Shown: positions 18,122 to 26,764, counted from the first letter of the stretch. The stretch is 64,000 nucleotides of DNA from Streptomyces sp. NBC_01446 (GCF_026340095.1 NZ_JAPEPO010000001.1:1612001-1676000); one strand, 5' to 3'. Program-made: numbers and translations. The notes: generated by a model not told the origin, from the sequence alone.

Positions 18122-18168
18122 CCTCGCCGTTTCGGTTGGGGCGATGAGGCATTGTTGAAGGGTAACTG

Positions 18169-18212
18169 TCGGGGAGAATCTGGGGAGTTTCAACCAAGGA
18201 CTCCCGTGACGT
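18169..18212. repeat. Arm-type repeat R3 (internal copy)
   Basis: TCGGGGAG and CTGGGGAG at 11-bp pitch. The 43 bp 18170-18212 match 5288-5330 at 40 positions. It lies just downstream of a decayed integrase, the normal place for attP arms, suggesting the remains of a second element. Confidence 0.55.
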
Positions 18213-18244
18213 CAGCACAGCACGGGTCCAGGCCGTTTCACCGG

Positions 18245-19021
18245 TCACGGAGGTGAAGTCGTCGGCTCCATGCAGCGCGCCCCCATGCACCCGGGCCCCA
18301 CTGCCCGATCCAGAGCGTGACAGCGGTCGTTGGCCGTGGAGAACACCGCCTGCCAGCCGGAGACCGACATCGGCAGCCCGTTCTCGTTCAGCCAGAGCAT
18401 CGCAGGTTCCAGGCCGTCCTCGGTTTCCCGCAGCAGCCGCCGCCGCTCGACCGGCGAAAATTCTTGTAGCCGCTTCCGGTGGACACCGCCCGCGCTGAGC
18501 CGGTGCACCACATGCGGGCGGGACGGGTCTGCGATCACCAGGGGCCGGCGGATGCGCTGATAGCGGCCCGCTGCCCGGGCTTGTTCGACCACCTCGGCCC
18601 GGTCCCACTCCACATAGGCGATCACCTCCTGGACGGTGCTGTGTGGGACGTAGACCCACCGGGCGGAGAGTTCTTCGCGATCATCCCGGGCAGCCAGAAC
18701 CGCTGGTATCCGCCCAGGGCAATGCTGGTGGGGATCTCGAAGACGGTGCCGCTGGCCTGCTCGGTCAGCCGCAGCCCCGTGCGGACCATGAGGTCGCTGA
18801 ACGTCGCGTTGCGGGCCGCCCGCCGGCCGCGGAACCGGTCCGAGGGCAGCCCGTCCGGGCCGTAGCCCCGAAGCCCAACGTCACGCCAGAGCCGGTAGGT
18901 CGCCGACGGCATCCACTCGATGCGCTCCCCGGTGGGGGGATGGCGACCGCCACGGAGCCGGTGTGACGTCGCCTGGGTCCATGGCCCGGGGGACGCCCGC
19001 CGGGGCGCCGCCCCTGCTACG
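18245..19021 (-). pseudogene. Tyrosine recombinase/integrase, N- and C-truncated and frameshifted
   Basis: Minus-strand frames read ATSHRLRGGRHPPTGERIEW, TYRLWRDVGLRGYGPDGLPS, FSDLMVRTGLRLTEQ (box I with the catalytic Arg) and LALGGYQRFWLPGMIAKNS-like sequence. After a one-base deletion near 18658 they continue ARWVYVPHSTVQEVIAYVEW, ending NENGLPMSVSGWQAVFSTAN. The catalytic box II (HxxR) and the tyrosine are gone; upstream the frame is closed by a stop near 19022. This belongs to the large actinobacterial integrase type. Not functional. Confidence 0.8.
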
Positions 19022-19214
19022 GATCACGTTGCCCCCTGGCGCGTATGACCGCGCGCAAGCACGCCGTGGCCTGCCATCAAGGGTTGATTCTCCGCCAAGA
19101 ATCCGAGGTTTTCGGGCGCTATCCGGTACGTAACATTCCGTTAACCCTGCAACCCTCTTTGCCGAGTTAGCATCGCTCTTGACTGTTGCTTGACCAAAAG
19201 TTTGCGTGCACTAG

Positions 19215-19373
19215 ATGTTGAGATCCTTCTGTACGGAGCGCGTGCACCGAGGTGCGACGGCCCGGGCCGTGATCGTGGTCCTCGCCGCCGTCCTGGCCGC
19301 TCTGCAGCTCCAACTCCTCGCTCCCGCAACATCGTTCGCCTCGACGCACACGACGCGTCAGGCGGTGGTCTAG
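19215..19373 (+). CDS. Candidate small exported protein (52 aa)
   Basis: ATG at 19215 gives a basic start (MLRSFCTERVHRGATARA), a strong hydrophobic core (VIVVLAAVLAALQLQLLAPA) and a short polar tail, then a stop. It looks like a Sec signal with almost no mature part, so it may be a small secreted or membrane peptide or a truncated gene. No clear ribosome site is present. Low confidence. Confidence 0.3.
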   Translation: MLRSFCTERVHRGATARAVIVVLAAVLAALQLQLLAPATSFASTHTTRQAVV

Positions 19374-19757
19374 GTCCATCCCGGAACCAAAGCCACCGGG
19401 AAGGCAATGCACTCTGGTGTCGTCACCTGCAACGAGATCGAGCAGCTAGGGAGTCCGAGCAGCCTCTCGCGCACCCGCAGTCGGCCCCGGGTTTCCTGCG
19501 CTCCGGCGGAGCTCTCCCTCGCTCTGCCCGCCCACCCGGCCTCGGCCGCTTCCCAACCGGCTACCGCCGCTTGCGTCCCTGATCGCACGACCAGACCGCC
19601 GCGAGCGCACACCCCCGCCCTGCTCCAGGTCTTCCGCTGCTGAGCAGCACAGCAGTCCAATCCACCTGTTTCACCTTCTCCACACGCGGGGCCCCGGCCC
19701 CGTGCACCCGTCCTGCACGTCCGACGCGTCCGAAGCGACGCGCCAGGAGGAATCACC
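19374..19757. other. Leader region of the carbonic anhydrase/SulP operon
   Basis: 384 bases without a supported gene. It ends in AGGAGGAATCACC before the carbonic anhydrase ATG. No riboswitch or named operator recognised. Confidence 0.5.
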
Positions 19758-20339
19758 ATGCAGACCCTCATCGACAACGCCCGCACGTTCGGACGGCGCC
19801 CTGAGGAGTTCGCCAAGCTGGCCGAAGGTCAGTCGCCCGAAGTTCTGTTCATCACCTGCGCCGACTCCCGGGTCGTCCCGGCCCTGATCACCGGTGCGCA
19901 GCCCGGCCAGCTCTTCGAGCTGCGCACCGCGGGCAACATCGTCCCGCCGTACGGCTCCGGCTCCCCCACCGGCGAGACCGCCACCATCGAGTACGCGGTG
20001 GAGGTGCTCGGTGTCCAGCACATCGTGGTCTGCGGCCACTCGCACTGCGGCGCCGTCGGCGCGGTCGTACGCGGCGACGACCTGGACACCGTCCCCGCCG
20101 TACGCGACTGGCTCGCCCACGCCGCCGACCAGCCCAAGTGCGAGGACCCCGCCGACCCGACGGTCGCCGAAGCCGTGCAGCACCACGTCCTCACCCAGCT
20201 GCTGCGGCTGCGTTCCTACCCCTGCATCGAGAAGTGGCTCGCCAAGGGCCAACTCGAATTGCACGGCTGGTACTACGAGGTCCACACCGGCGCCGTGCTC
20301 CAACACCGCGCGGACACAGACGCGTTCGCCGCACTGTGA
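19758..20339 (+). CDS. Beta-class carbonic anhydrase
   Basis: 193 residues, cytoplasmic. Zinc ligands are visible as Cys34, Asp36 (with Arg38), His94 and Cys97 in FITCADSRVVP and CGHSHCGAVGAV, the classic beta-CA set. It interconverts CO2 and bicarbonate. A strong AGGAGGAATCACC precedes the ATG. The SulP transporter starts eight bases after its stop, so the two form an operon probably moving bicarbonate and converting it on the inside. Confidence 0.93.
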   Translation: MQTLIDNARTFGRRPEEFAKLAEGQSPEVLFITCADSRVVPALITGAQPGQLFELRTAGNIVPPYGSGSPTGETATIEYAVEVLGVQHIVVCGHSHCGAVGAVVRGDDLDTVPAVRDWLAHAADQPKCEDPADPTVAEAVQHHVLTQLLRLRSYPCIEKWLAKGQLELHGWYYEVHTGAVLQHRADTDAFAAL

Positions 20340-20347
20340 GGACCGCT

Positions 20348-21805
20348 ATGACCAAGTTCCCTTATTTGCGGCAGGACTTCGCCGCGTCCATCGTCGTCTT
20401 CCTGGTCGCGGTACCGCTGTGCATCGGCGTGTCCGTGGCCTCCGGGGTTCCGGCCGAGCTCGGACTCGTCACCGGCATCGTCGGCGGACTCGTCACCGGC
20501 CTGATGCGGGGCAGCAGCCTCCAAGTCTCCGGACCCGCAGCCGGAATGACCGTCCTCGTATACGAGGCGGTCAGTGAGTTCGGCGTGTCCGCGCTCGGCG
20601 TCATCGTGCTGATGGCCGGACTGCTCCAACTCCTCATGGGGTTCCTCCGAGTTGGCCGCTGGTTCCGAGCGATCTCCGTGTCCGTCGTCGAGGGCATGCT
20701 CTGCGGCATCGGCCTCGTGATCATCGCCGGACAGGTCTACGCGGCCGCCGGCCTGAAAGCCCCGGACACCGGCCTCGGCAAGATCGCCGGCCTGCCGGGG
20801 GCGTTCGTCGACGCCCTGGGCAACACGACCGCGCTGATCTCCCTCGCGATCGGCGCGGGCTCCATCGCCGTCATCGTGCTGTGGAAGAAGCTGCCCGCAC
20901 GCGTCCAGGCCATACCCGGCGCCCTCGCCGCAGTAGTCCTGGCCACCATCGCCACGGCGGCCTTCAGGCTGCCGGTCGCCACGGTCGAGGTCGAGGGCCT
21001 GCTCGGCGTCATCCAGCCGCCCGGCGCGGAGGCCCTCGGTCAGCTGGCCAGTCCGGCGATCTGGGGCACGATCATCGCCTTCACGCTGATCGCCTCCGCC
21101 GAGTCGCTGTTCAGCGCGGCCGCGGTGGACCGGCTGCACGACGGTCCGCGTACGCAGTACAACAAGGAGATGGTCGCCCAGGGCGCGGGCAACACCGTGT
21201 GCGGCCTGCTCGGCGCGCTGCCGATGACCGCGGTGATCGTACGCAGTTCGGCCAACGTGAACGCGGGCGCGAAGACGAAGGCGTCGCGCGTCCTGCACGG
21301 CGTGTGGCTGCTGCTGTTCGCCGCCGCTCTGCCCTGGGCCCTGGCGCTCATCCCGCTGCCCGCCCTTGCCGGCATCCTCGTACACGCCGGCTGGAAGCTG
21401 ATCCCGTTCCGTCAGATCGCGGAGCTGTGGCGGGACTACAAGAGCGAGGCGCTCATCCTCGTCGTCACCGCCGTGTCGATCGTCGCGGTGAACATGTTCG
21501 AGGGCGTACTGATCGGCCTGGCCCTGTCCGTGGTCAAGTCCGCCTGGGAAAGCTCCCACGTCAAACTGGAGGTCATAGACAAGGGAGCCGGCCCCATCCA
21601 GGCGCACCTGTCGGGCAACGCGACCTTCCTCAGGCTGCCGAAAATACTCGACAGCCTCGAGGCGCTGCCCCATGACCGGCCGATCGAGGCCCACCTCTCC
21701 GGCCTGCACCACCTCGACCACGCCTGCCGCACGGCCCTGGAGAGCTGGGCCGAACGGCACAGCGCGCCTGGCACCGAACCCGTCAAGGTCACCGAACCGA
21801 CCTGA
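20348..21805 (+). CDS. SulP-family anion (probably bicarbonate) transporter
   Basis: 485 residues, ~11-12 membrane helices and a C-terminal STAS-like domain (from KLEVIDKGAGPIQAHLSG). The family signature is in FPYLRQDFAASIVVFLVAVP. Sodium-dependent bicarbonate (BicA-type) or sulfate transport are the options; pairing with carbonic anhydrase favours bicarbonate. The ATG at 20348 is chosen, eight bases after the anhydrase stop, with TGAGGACC upstream. A long hairpin follows the gene. Confidence 0.88.
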   Translation: MTKFPYLRQDFAASIVVFLVAVPLCIGVSVASGVPAELGLVTGIVGGLVTGLMRGSSLQVSGPAAGMTVLVYEAVSEFGVSALGVIVLMAGLLQLLMGFLRVGRWFRAISVSVVEGMLCGIGLVIIAGQVYAAAGLKAPDTGLGKIAGLPGAFVDALGNTTALISLAIGAGSIAVIVLWKKLPARVQAIPGALAAVVLATIATAAFRLPVATVEVEGLLGVIQPPGAEALGQLASPAIWGTIIAFTLIASAESLFSAAAVDRLHDGPRTQYNKEMVAQGAGNTVCGLLGALPMTAVIVRSSANVNAGAKTKASRVLHGVWLLLFAAALPWALALIPLPALAGILVHAGWKLIPFRQIAELWRDYKSEALILVVTAVSIVAVNMFEGVLIGLALSVVKSAWESSHVKLEVIDKGAGPIQAHLSGNATFLRLPKILDSLEALPHDRPIEAHLSGLHHLDHACRTALESWAERHSAPGTEPVKVTEPT

Positions 21806-21856
21806 AGTCGATGCGCCAGAAGGCACCCTGACGGTACGTAGGTAACCAACGCCGCT

Positions 21857-21888
21857 CGGCCTGAGACTCACAACCGAGTCTCAGGCCG
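21857..21888 (+). terminator. Hairpin ending the carbonic anhydrase/SulP operon
   Basis: Perfect 13-bp stem CGGCCTGAGACTC (21857-21869) / GAGTCTCAGGCCG (21876-21888) with a 6-base loop. No long T-run, as is usual in GC-rich actinobacteria. It also stands 45 bases downstream of the convergent GNAT gene's stop and may serve both. Confidence 0.8.
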
Positions 21889-21932
21889 GGCGTGCTGTCT
21901 CGACCTTCGGTCGATCTCACTTAGCGGTCATC

Positions 21933-22307
21933 TCACTTGGTGCTGTCTGATGCCGTCGGTGCGTCAGGGGCGTACTTCATGAAGCTGCTGGGGTCGGATG
22001 TGAAGCCAAGTGGTTCGTAAAAGGGAACAACATCCGAGCTCGCAATGAGCAGCGTCGTGCGGATGCCGTGTGTGTTGGACCAGTTGACCAGGGCGTCGAC
22101 CATGCGGCGTCCGAGCCCCGCGCCCTGGTGGTCGGGATGGACAACGACGTCGACGATGAATGAATACATGGCTGCGTCGCCGACCAATCGCGCCATGCCC
22201 ACGATGCGCTCTGCATGGCGGGCGACTACCCCAAAGCTGGTGCCGTCAAGGGCCTGTTGACAAGCAGCCTCCGAGGGAGAGGCCCAACCGACCGCAGTTC
22301 GCAGCAT
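21933..22307 (-). CDS. GNAT acetyltransferase, probably N-terminally shortened
   Basis: 124 residues with the GNAT core: RIVGMARLVGDAAMYSFIVD, acetyl-CoA motif A VHPDHQGAGLGRRMVDALV and the C-terminal VPFYEPLGF. The coding signal continues upstream of the first Met as ALPDANAYQ and then meets a stop where IS5-derived sequence begins. The original start was therefore probably removed by that insertion. The remaining protein lacks only ~10 residues and may or may not be active. Substrate unknown. Confidence 0.7.
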   Translation of the reverse strand: MLRTAVGWASPSEAACQQALDGTSFGVVARHAERIVGMARLVGDAAMYSFIVDVVVHPDHQGAGLGRRMVDALVNWSNTHGIRTTLLIASSDVVPFYEPLGFTSDPSSFMKYAPDAPTASDSTK

Positions 22308-22361
22308 CTGGTACGCGTTTGCATCCGGCAGTGCTCCTCAATGTGGTACATACCAGGCATG

Positions 22362-23030
22362 CTACTCAGCGCCGATCATTGAGGGAGTACGAGCCTTCGG
22401 TAGCAGATCAGGGCGGCGGCGATCCCGGCGAAGGCCAGGAAGTGCTCGGCCTTGCGCTCGTAGCGCCTGTGCAGACGTCGGCAGCCGGCCAGCCACGCCA
22501 CTGTCCATTCCACGGTCCAACGGCGGCCAAGCCGCTGGGAAGACTCGATGCCCTTGCGGGCGATGCGTGGGGTGATGTTTCGGGGCCGAAGCCATCGACG
22601 CAGGTGGTCGTAGCCATAGCCCTTGTCGGCGTGGAGCTTGGCGGGCTGTCGCCTGCGGGGGCCGCGTGCGGAGCGGATGGGTGGGATACTCCGTACCAGG
22701 GGCTCCAGCCCCTGGCTGTCATGGGTGTTCGCGGCGGAGATGCCGATCGAGAGGGGCAGACCGGTCCGCTCCGTGATCAAGTGGATCTTCGAGCCCTTCT
22801 AGCCGCGATCTACGGGATTCGGGACCCGTCAGATCCCCCCTTTCGCCGCCCGCATGTTCACCGAGTCGATCGCGCAGCGCGACCAGTCCAGGGAGCCGCG
22901 GACGCCAAGTTCGTCCAGGATCAGACGGTGGAGTTTCCCCCACACTCGGGCTTGGCTCCACTCGGCGAACCGCCAGTGCGCGGTCGGTCCGGACGGGCCG
23001 AACCCTGGCGCACGGTTCCTCCAGGGCAGC
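22362..23030 (-). pseudogene. IS5-family transposase, broken by frameshift and stop
   Basis: The N-terminal piece reads LPWRNRAPGFGPSG, HWRFAEWSQARVWGKLHRLI, GVRGSLDWSRCAIDSVNMRA (first catalytic Asp region). A later piece reads GSKIHLITERTGLPLSIGIS, LHADKGYGYDHLRRWL and RWTVEWTVAWLAGCRRLHRR (second Asp and Glu region). Between them (about 22795-22840) there is a frameshift and an in-frame TAG. The element lies against the GNAT gene on one side and an integrase fragment on the other. Confidence 0.85.
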
Positions 23031-23625
23031 TGCTGTTCGACCACCACGCCCACGACCTGCGCGGCACCCGGGCCCGCACCGGCTCCCTCACCGTGCACAC
23101 CCTGGACACCCGAGTGGAGGACTTCATCACCTGGGCCAACCACGAGGCAGCCGCCGCGGGCTGGCCGGTGAGGTCATCCCGCCGGATCCGCACGGGAGGA
23201 TTGGTACCGAACGGTTCCGCAGGAGCCTGGCCTGGCATATCGCCCGCCGCCCCGGGGCCTGGTCGCGCTCGCGATTCAGTACGGTCATCTGCGGACTTCT
23301 GTAGCGGCCGGATTTGCCGCGCGCAGCCGGGACGGCATCCACGACCTCCTCGACGTTGAGACGGCCCGCGCCACCATCGACACCGTCGCCGACCTCAACG
23401 CCGCTCTTGAGGACGGCCTCGGCGTTTCAGGGCCCGCCGCCCGCCGCGCCATCAAGGCCGCCACCATCGCGCCCCAGTACACCGGCACCGTCATCACCGC
23501 GCGGCAGGCCCGACAGATCCTCGCCAACCCCCACCTTGCCGTTCACGACAATCCCCACACGCTCGGTCGCCGAGGGGTTGAGCGCCCCGGCGCCGATGCG
23601 GTCTTGCGGGCTGTGGTGATGGCGT
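23031..23625 (+). pseudogene. Tyrosine recombinase/integrase C-terminal half with two frameshifts
   Basis: Plus-strand reading gives LLFDHHAHDLRGTRARTGSL, VEDFITWANHEAAAAGWP. After a one-base loss it gives GEVIPPDPHGRIGTERFRRS, LAWHIARRPG (box II HxxR). After a second loss it gives LVALAIQYGHLRTSVAAGFA, ARSRDGIHDLLDVE and a tail to a stop at ~23625. These shifts lie near 23170 and 23250. The N-terminal half is replaced by IS5 sequence. It ends ~18 bp before the initiator tRNA. Not functional. Confidence 0.8.
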
Positions 23626-23642
23626 AGGGTTGGGTTCACCGA

Positions 23643-23716
23643 CGCGGGGTGGAGCAGCTCGGTAGCTCGCTGGGCTCATAACCCAGAGGTCGCAGGTTCA
23701 AATCCTGTCCCCGCTA
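23643..23716 (+). tRNA. Initiator tRNA-fMet (CAT)
   Basis: 74 nt cloverleaf with acceptor arm GCGGGG/CCCCGC, D arm GAGC/GCTC, anticodon stem CTGGG/CCCAG around CTCATAA, and T arm GCAGG/CCTGT with loop TTCAAAT. The three G-C pairs next to the anticodon loop and the unpaired first base mark it as the initiator type. CCA is not encoded. It lies inside the putative island, directly after an integrase remnant. Confidence 0.95.
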
Positions 23717-23721
23717 CTGCT

Positions 23722-23763
23722 GAGCAGTCCCCGATCCAGGCCGGATCGGGGACTGCTCGTTTT
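23722..23763 (+). terminator. Terminator of tRNA-fMet
   Basis: Perfect 16-bp stem GAGCAGTCCCCGATCC (23722-23737) / GGATCGGGGACTGCTC (23743-23758), 5-base loop, followed by GTTTT, six bases after the tRNA. Confidence 0.93.
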
Positions 23764-23941
23764 GCAATGCGGCCCCTGTCTGGTCCGCGCCTCCAGGACC
23801 GCACACTGCTCAATGTGGTCGCGCGGCTCGGAGACTGGTGGCGAGGCTTCGTCGGCGAGGTCGGCCGGCCAGCGTGCCTAGCACCGCGACCACGGCGCGC
23901 CGTGCGTCCACCGTGCACGGGCCGCAACACCTGTCGCGGGG

Positions 23942-24772
23942 TCAGTAGGTGGCCAGGGAGATGGCGATGTAGTGCGCGGTGAAGGCTGCCACGGTCAGGG
24001 CGTGGAACACTTCGTGGAAGCCGAACCAGCGGGGTGAGGGGTCCGGGCGCTTGAGGGCGTAGACGACCGCACCCGCGCTGTAGAGGAGACCGCCGGCCAC
24101 GATCAGGGTGAGTACGGCCGCTCCGCCGGTGTGCAGGAAGTCGGGCAGGTACCGCACCGGTGCCCACCCCAGTGCCAGGTAACACGGGGTGTACAGCCAG
24201 CGGGGAGCCCCGACCCAAAAGACCCGGAACGCGATGCCGGCCAATGCGCCCGCCCACACGATCCACAGCAGCACGGACCGCTGGTCCGGCGGGAGCAGGA
24301 GCACCGCCAGCGGGGTGCAGGTGCCGGCGATGATCAGGAAGATGTTGGCGTGGTCGAGACGTCGCAGGAGAGCCTCGCCGAGCGGCCCCCAGGTGCCGCG
24401 GTGGTAGACGGCGCTCGTCGCGAACAGCAGCCAGGCGGTGACCGAGTACACGGCGCAGGCCCAGGCCGCCTGCGGGGTGCGAGCCAGGCAGATGAGCACG
24501 ATGCCCGCGATCAGTGCGGCGGGAACCATTCCGGCATGGAGCCAGCCACGCAACCTCGGCTTGATCGGTTCGGCCAGGTCGGCCGCCCGCTCCACCAGAG
24601 CGGCAACCGGGTGAGCGTTCTCCCCTGCCTCGTCACCGTGTGATCCACAGGGGAGCCCGTCTTCACGACCCTCTCCACGCCCCGAGGCGGCGTGAAAGCG
24701 TTCGGCTTCAGCGGCGTCGCGGGACACAGCGTCTCGTCCTCCCTCGGACTCCTGGGCACCACCGGTGATCAT
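23942..24772 (-). CDS. Hemolysin III/TrhA (PAQR-family) membrane protein
   Basis: 276 residues: a ~65-residue polar N-terminus (poorly conserved, the start may be later), then EPIKPRLRGWLHAGMVPAAL and seven membrane helices. PAQR/hemolysin III signatures are SAVYHRGTW, LDHANIFLIIAGTCTPLAVL and the C-terminal GFHEVFHALTVAAFTAHYIA, which carry the conserved Ser/His/Asp metal-site residues. The family is linked to membrane-lipid homeostasis; haemolytic activity should not be assumed. Confidence 0.88.
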   Translation of the reverse strand: MITGGAQESEGGRDAVSRDAAEAERFHAASGRGEGREDGLPCGSHGDEAGENAHPVAALVERAADLAEPIKPRLRGWLHAGMVPAALIAGIVLICLARTPQAAWACAVYSVTAWLLFATSAVYHRGTWGPLGEALLRRLDHANIFLIIAGTCTPLAVLLLPPDQRSVLLWIVWAGALAGIAFRVFWVGAPRWLYTPCYLALGWAPVRYLPDFLHTGGAAVLTLIVAGGLLYSAGAVVYALKRPDPSPRWFGFHEVFHALTVAAFTAHYIAISLATY

Positions 24773-24990
24773 GGAGTCATGCTAGAAGACAACACCCCGA
24801 CGGCATTCCAGGAGTCCGGTCGCGCACACCACGCCCACGTCGCCGGCGTGGTGCTCCGCAACCGTTTCAACTCCGACTTCGTTGATCCTGGCGTCAATTG
24901 GGCCCGACGAAGCCGAGTAGATCGGCTGGTCATGGGAACGATCAGAACTTCCGAACGGGCATTGGGCCCGCCTACGCACAAGGATCGCCG

Positions 24991-25551
24991 ATGCTTCCTG
25001 AGGTCCGCCCCCACGTATCCGCCCCCCTCACACACCAGGTGGAACACCAGTTGGGCCTGGCCCCGCATCTCGAAGCGGGCCATCTCGATGTGGAGCGCGT
25101 CGCCGGCATCGCAGTCGTCGCAGCCGCCCACTCCGACGGCTATGCGGCCACCGGCCATCTTCTCGGGCTGCTGGCCGCGCTGCCTGCCCCCACCAAGGCA
25201 GGAGAACGCTTCTGGTCGGAGCTGTGGAGGACTTCGGGCACCGCATACCTGCTACCCGCCAACATCAAGGCTCTGGTGCTGCGTTCCCTGACAGGAGAAG
25301 GAACCGCCCTGGCCCGACAGATCCTCTCGGCCGTCGATCAGATGACCCCACCCCAGCGCGTCGCAGCCGGGGAGGTGATCGGTCAAGCCCTCGCCGAGTC
25401 CGACCACTTTCCCGACCTCAAAACACAGGTCATCGGAGAACTGTGGCTCCGAGACCTCGAGCTCACCGCCTGGCGCATTCTGCACGCAGACCACAGGTCA
25501 GACGATCCCGCTGGACGAAAAGCCTTCCTCGACGCCTGGACGAGCGTGTGA
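24991..25551 (+). CDS. Hypothetical protein on the island
   Basis: Not recognised. 186 residues from the ATG at 24991 (AAGGATCGCCG upstream). Mainly helical with two hydrophobic helices (VAGIAVVAAAHSDGYAATGH, LLGLLAALPAPTK). It contains ELWRTSGTAYLLPANIKALV and ends WRILHADHRSDDPAGRKAFLDAW. No signal peptide. It could be a small accessory-element protein. Neighbours (hemolysin III, a decayed MarR-like regulator) give no functional hint. Confidence 0.5.
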   Translation: MLPEVRPHVSAPLTHQVEHQLGLAPHLEAGHLDVERVAGIAVVAAAHSDGYAATGHLLGLLAALPAPTKAGERFWSELWRTSGTAYLLPANIKALVLRSLTGEGTALARQILSAVDQMTPPQRVAAGEVIGQALAESDHFPDLKTQVIGELWLRDLELTAWRILHADHRSDDPAGRKAFLDAWTSV

Positions 25552-25647
25552 TGAGGGGTGTTTGTCATACGGCCCACGGCTGACAGAGACGCACCAGTGG
25601 TGTGCGGTATGACAGCTCCCGCAGTGCGCCAGGGGGAGGGCCGAGGC

Positions 25648-25945
25648 TTCAGCGCTCGCCGGCGTGAGGGGTGAAGAGTTCCAGCACTCCCCGGACGGGC
25701 ACGGACGCCGCGGCTGGATGACGGAGGGTGCCGCCCATGCAGAGGATGTAGCGCGAGCGCCGTCCGTTGCGCTCGCGGCGCATGTAGCCGGCCTGTTCAA
25801 GGTCGTGGACGATGTTCTGAGCGTTCGGTGATGTGGCAGGCCGCGGCGATGTAGCGAAGGCGGATGGCAGGATCGCGGGCGACGACGATCAGCACGCGGG
25901 CGTGGCTGTGAGGAAGCTCCATTTCCCGGCCTGCTCGTTCGCGAT
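25648..25945 (-). pseudogene. Winged-helix (MarR/HTH-like) regulator, frameshifted
   Basis: The minus strand reads AGKWSFLT, then in other frames HARVLIVVARDPAIRLR, IAAACHITER, NIVHDLEQAGYMRRERNGRR, SRYIL and a tail ELFTPHAGER with a stop. The pattern (helix, recognition helix ITER, beta-wing RRERNGRRSRY) is that of small Streptomyces MarR-like regulators. At least two indels, near 25915 and 25830, break the frame. IS5 debris adjoins its 5' end. Confidence 0.7.
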
Positions 25946-25959
25946 CTGCCCCGTTCTTC

Positions 25960-26365
25960 GATGCTGACCAGTTGGGATACCCGCAGTGAGTTTGGTGGCC
26001 ATCACTATCAGCGGCAGGCCCCGCGGATGTCGACCACGAGATGTACTTGCGGTCGCTGATCCTTTCCCGACGCTCGATGCCACTTTGGCTGACTGCGAGT
26101 CGATTATCGTGGCGACCGCATTGGTCCTTCGTCCGTCTCCCGGCGGATCCGCCCGGTCAGCGCGGCCCGGACCTGGCCGACGACACCGGCAGCCGCCCAG
26201 CGGGCCATGAACCCCGGACCGTCCGCCACCGGCACGCCCCTGACCTGAACGGCGCGGCGCCGGCTCCGGCTGACCCTGTTTGATCGCCTCGCACGCGCCA
26301 CCCCGGTCACCATCTGGGCCTTCCGCGCCAAGTCCGTGAACGCCCTTCGCGCCCGCTGTCGCCAC
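25960..26365 (-). pseudogene. IS5-family transposase remnant
   Basis: The frame includes VATIIDSQSAKVASSVGKGS, a close match to the IDSQSVKAA region around the first catalytic Asp of IS5 transposases, and GLPLIVMATKLTA from the following strand. The rest is missing or unrelated. Fragment only. Confidence 0.65.
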
Positions 26366-26391
26366 CGGTCAAAGGCAGGGTGGCAAGTAAA

Positions 26392-26397
26392 TATAAT
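26392..26397 (+). promoter_or_regulatory. Consensus -10 box (TATAAT) for a probable leaderless mRNA
   Basis: A perfect TATAAT, rare in GC-rich DNA, ends seven bases before the ATG at 26405. Transcription would start at or next to the start codon. No good -35 hexamer and no ribosome site are visible. Confidence 0.55.
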
Positions 26398-26404
26398 CTG
26401 CCTC

Positions 26405-26764
26405 ATGTCGAAGCCTGACGAGCTGCTCGTTGACGTCGCCGCCTTGGTGGAATCCGGGCAGAGCAACCAGATGTCCCTGACCGTGGTCACCGGTGGTGCT
26501 GTCATCACCGGTCGGCTGGCTCCCGAAGCCGTGTGGAGGCAGAGGGTGTCGGATGTGCTGACGGATTCCGCCCGCTTGGGAGAGTTCTCCGCCGTCTTCG
26601 ACACCTCCGCGAAGAAGAACGGGCCGCCCACGCATCTGCACTTCCATGTCGCCCGGATCCTGCAGGGCACGGTCGGGATCCCGGAGACGGGCGGGATGTA
26701 CCGTGTGGCGATCGATGACGTCAGCGCCTGGACCATGGGCGACTTCAGCTATTCCGATTCCTAA
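26405..26764 (+). CDS. Hypothetical protein, faintly GvpU-like
   Basis: 119 residues, soluble, acidic. Central motif MSLTVVTGGAVITGRLAPEA followed by WRQRVSDVL recalls small proteins annotated as gas-vesicle accessory GvpU, but the match is from memory and weak. No other gas-vesicle gene is present. C-terminal YRVAIDDVSAWTMGDFSYSD. The TAA stop lies inside the 10-bp repeat that borders the IS110, so the end could have been altered by the insertion. Likely leaderless, from a TATAAT box. Confidence 0.55.
   Translation: MSKPDELLVDVAALVESGQSNQMSLTVVTGGAVITGRLAPEAVWRQRVSDVLTDSARLGEFSAVFDTSAKKNGPPTHLHFHVARILQGTVGIPETGGMYRVAIDDVSAWTMGDFSYSDS

Noticed and set aside
23676..24266. Minus-strand frame ending in a GTGFEPATSGL-like peptide
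   Set aside because: This is the well-known artefact of translating the complement of a tRNA; the real feature is tRNA-fMet at 23643-23716.
23942..24772. True haemolysin
   Set aside because: The PAQR-type fold and motifs indicate a membrane-homeostasis protein; the family name is historical.
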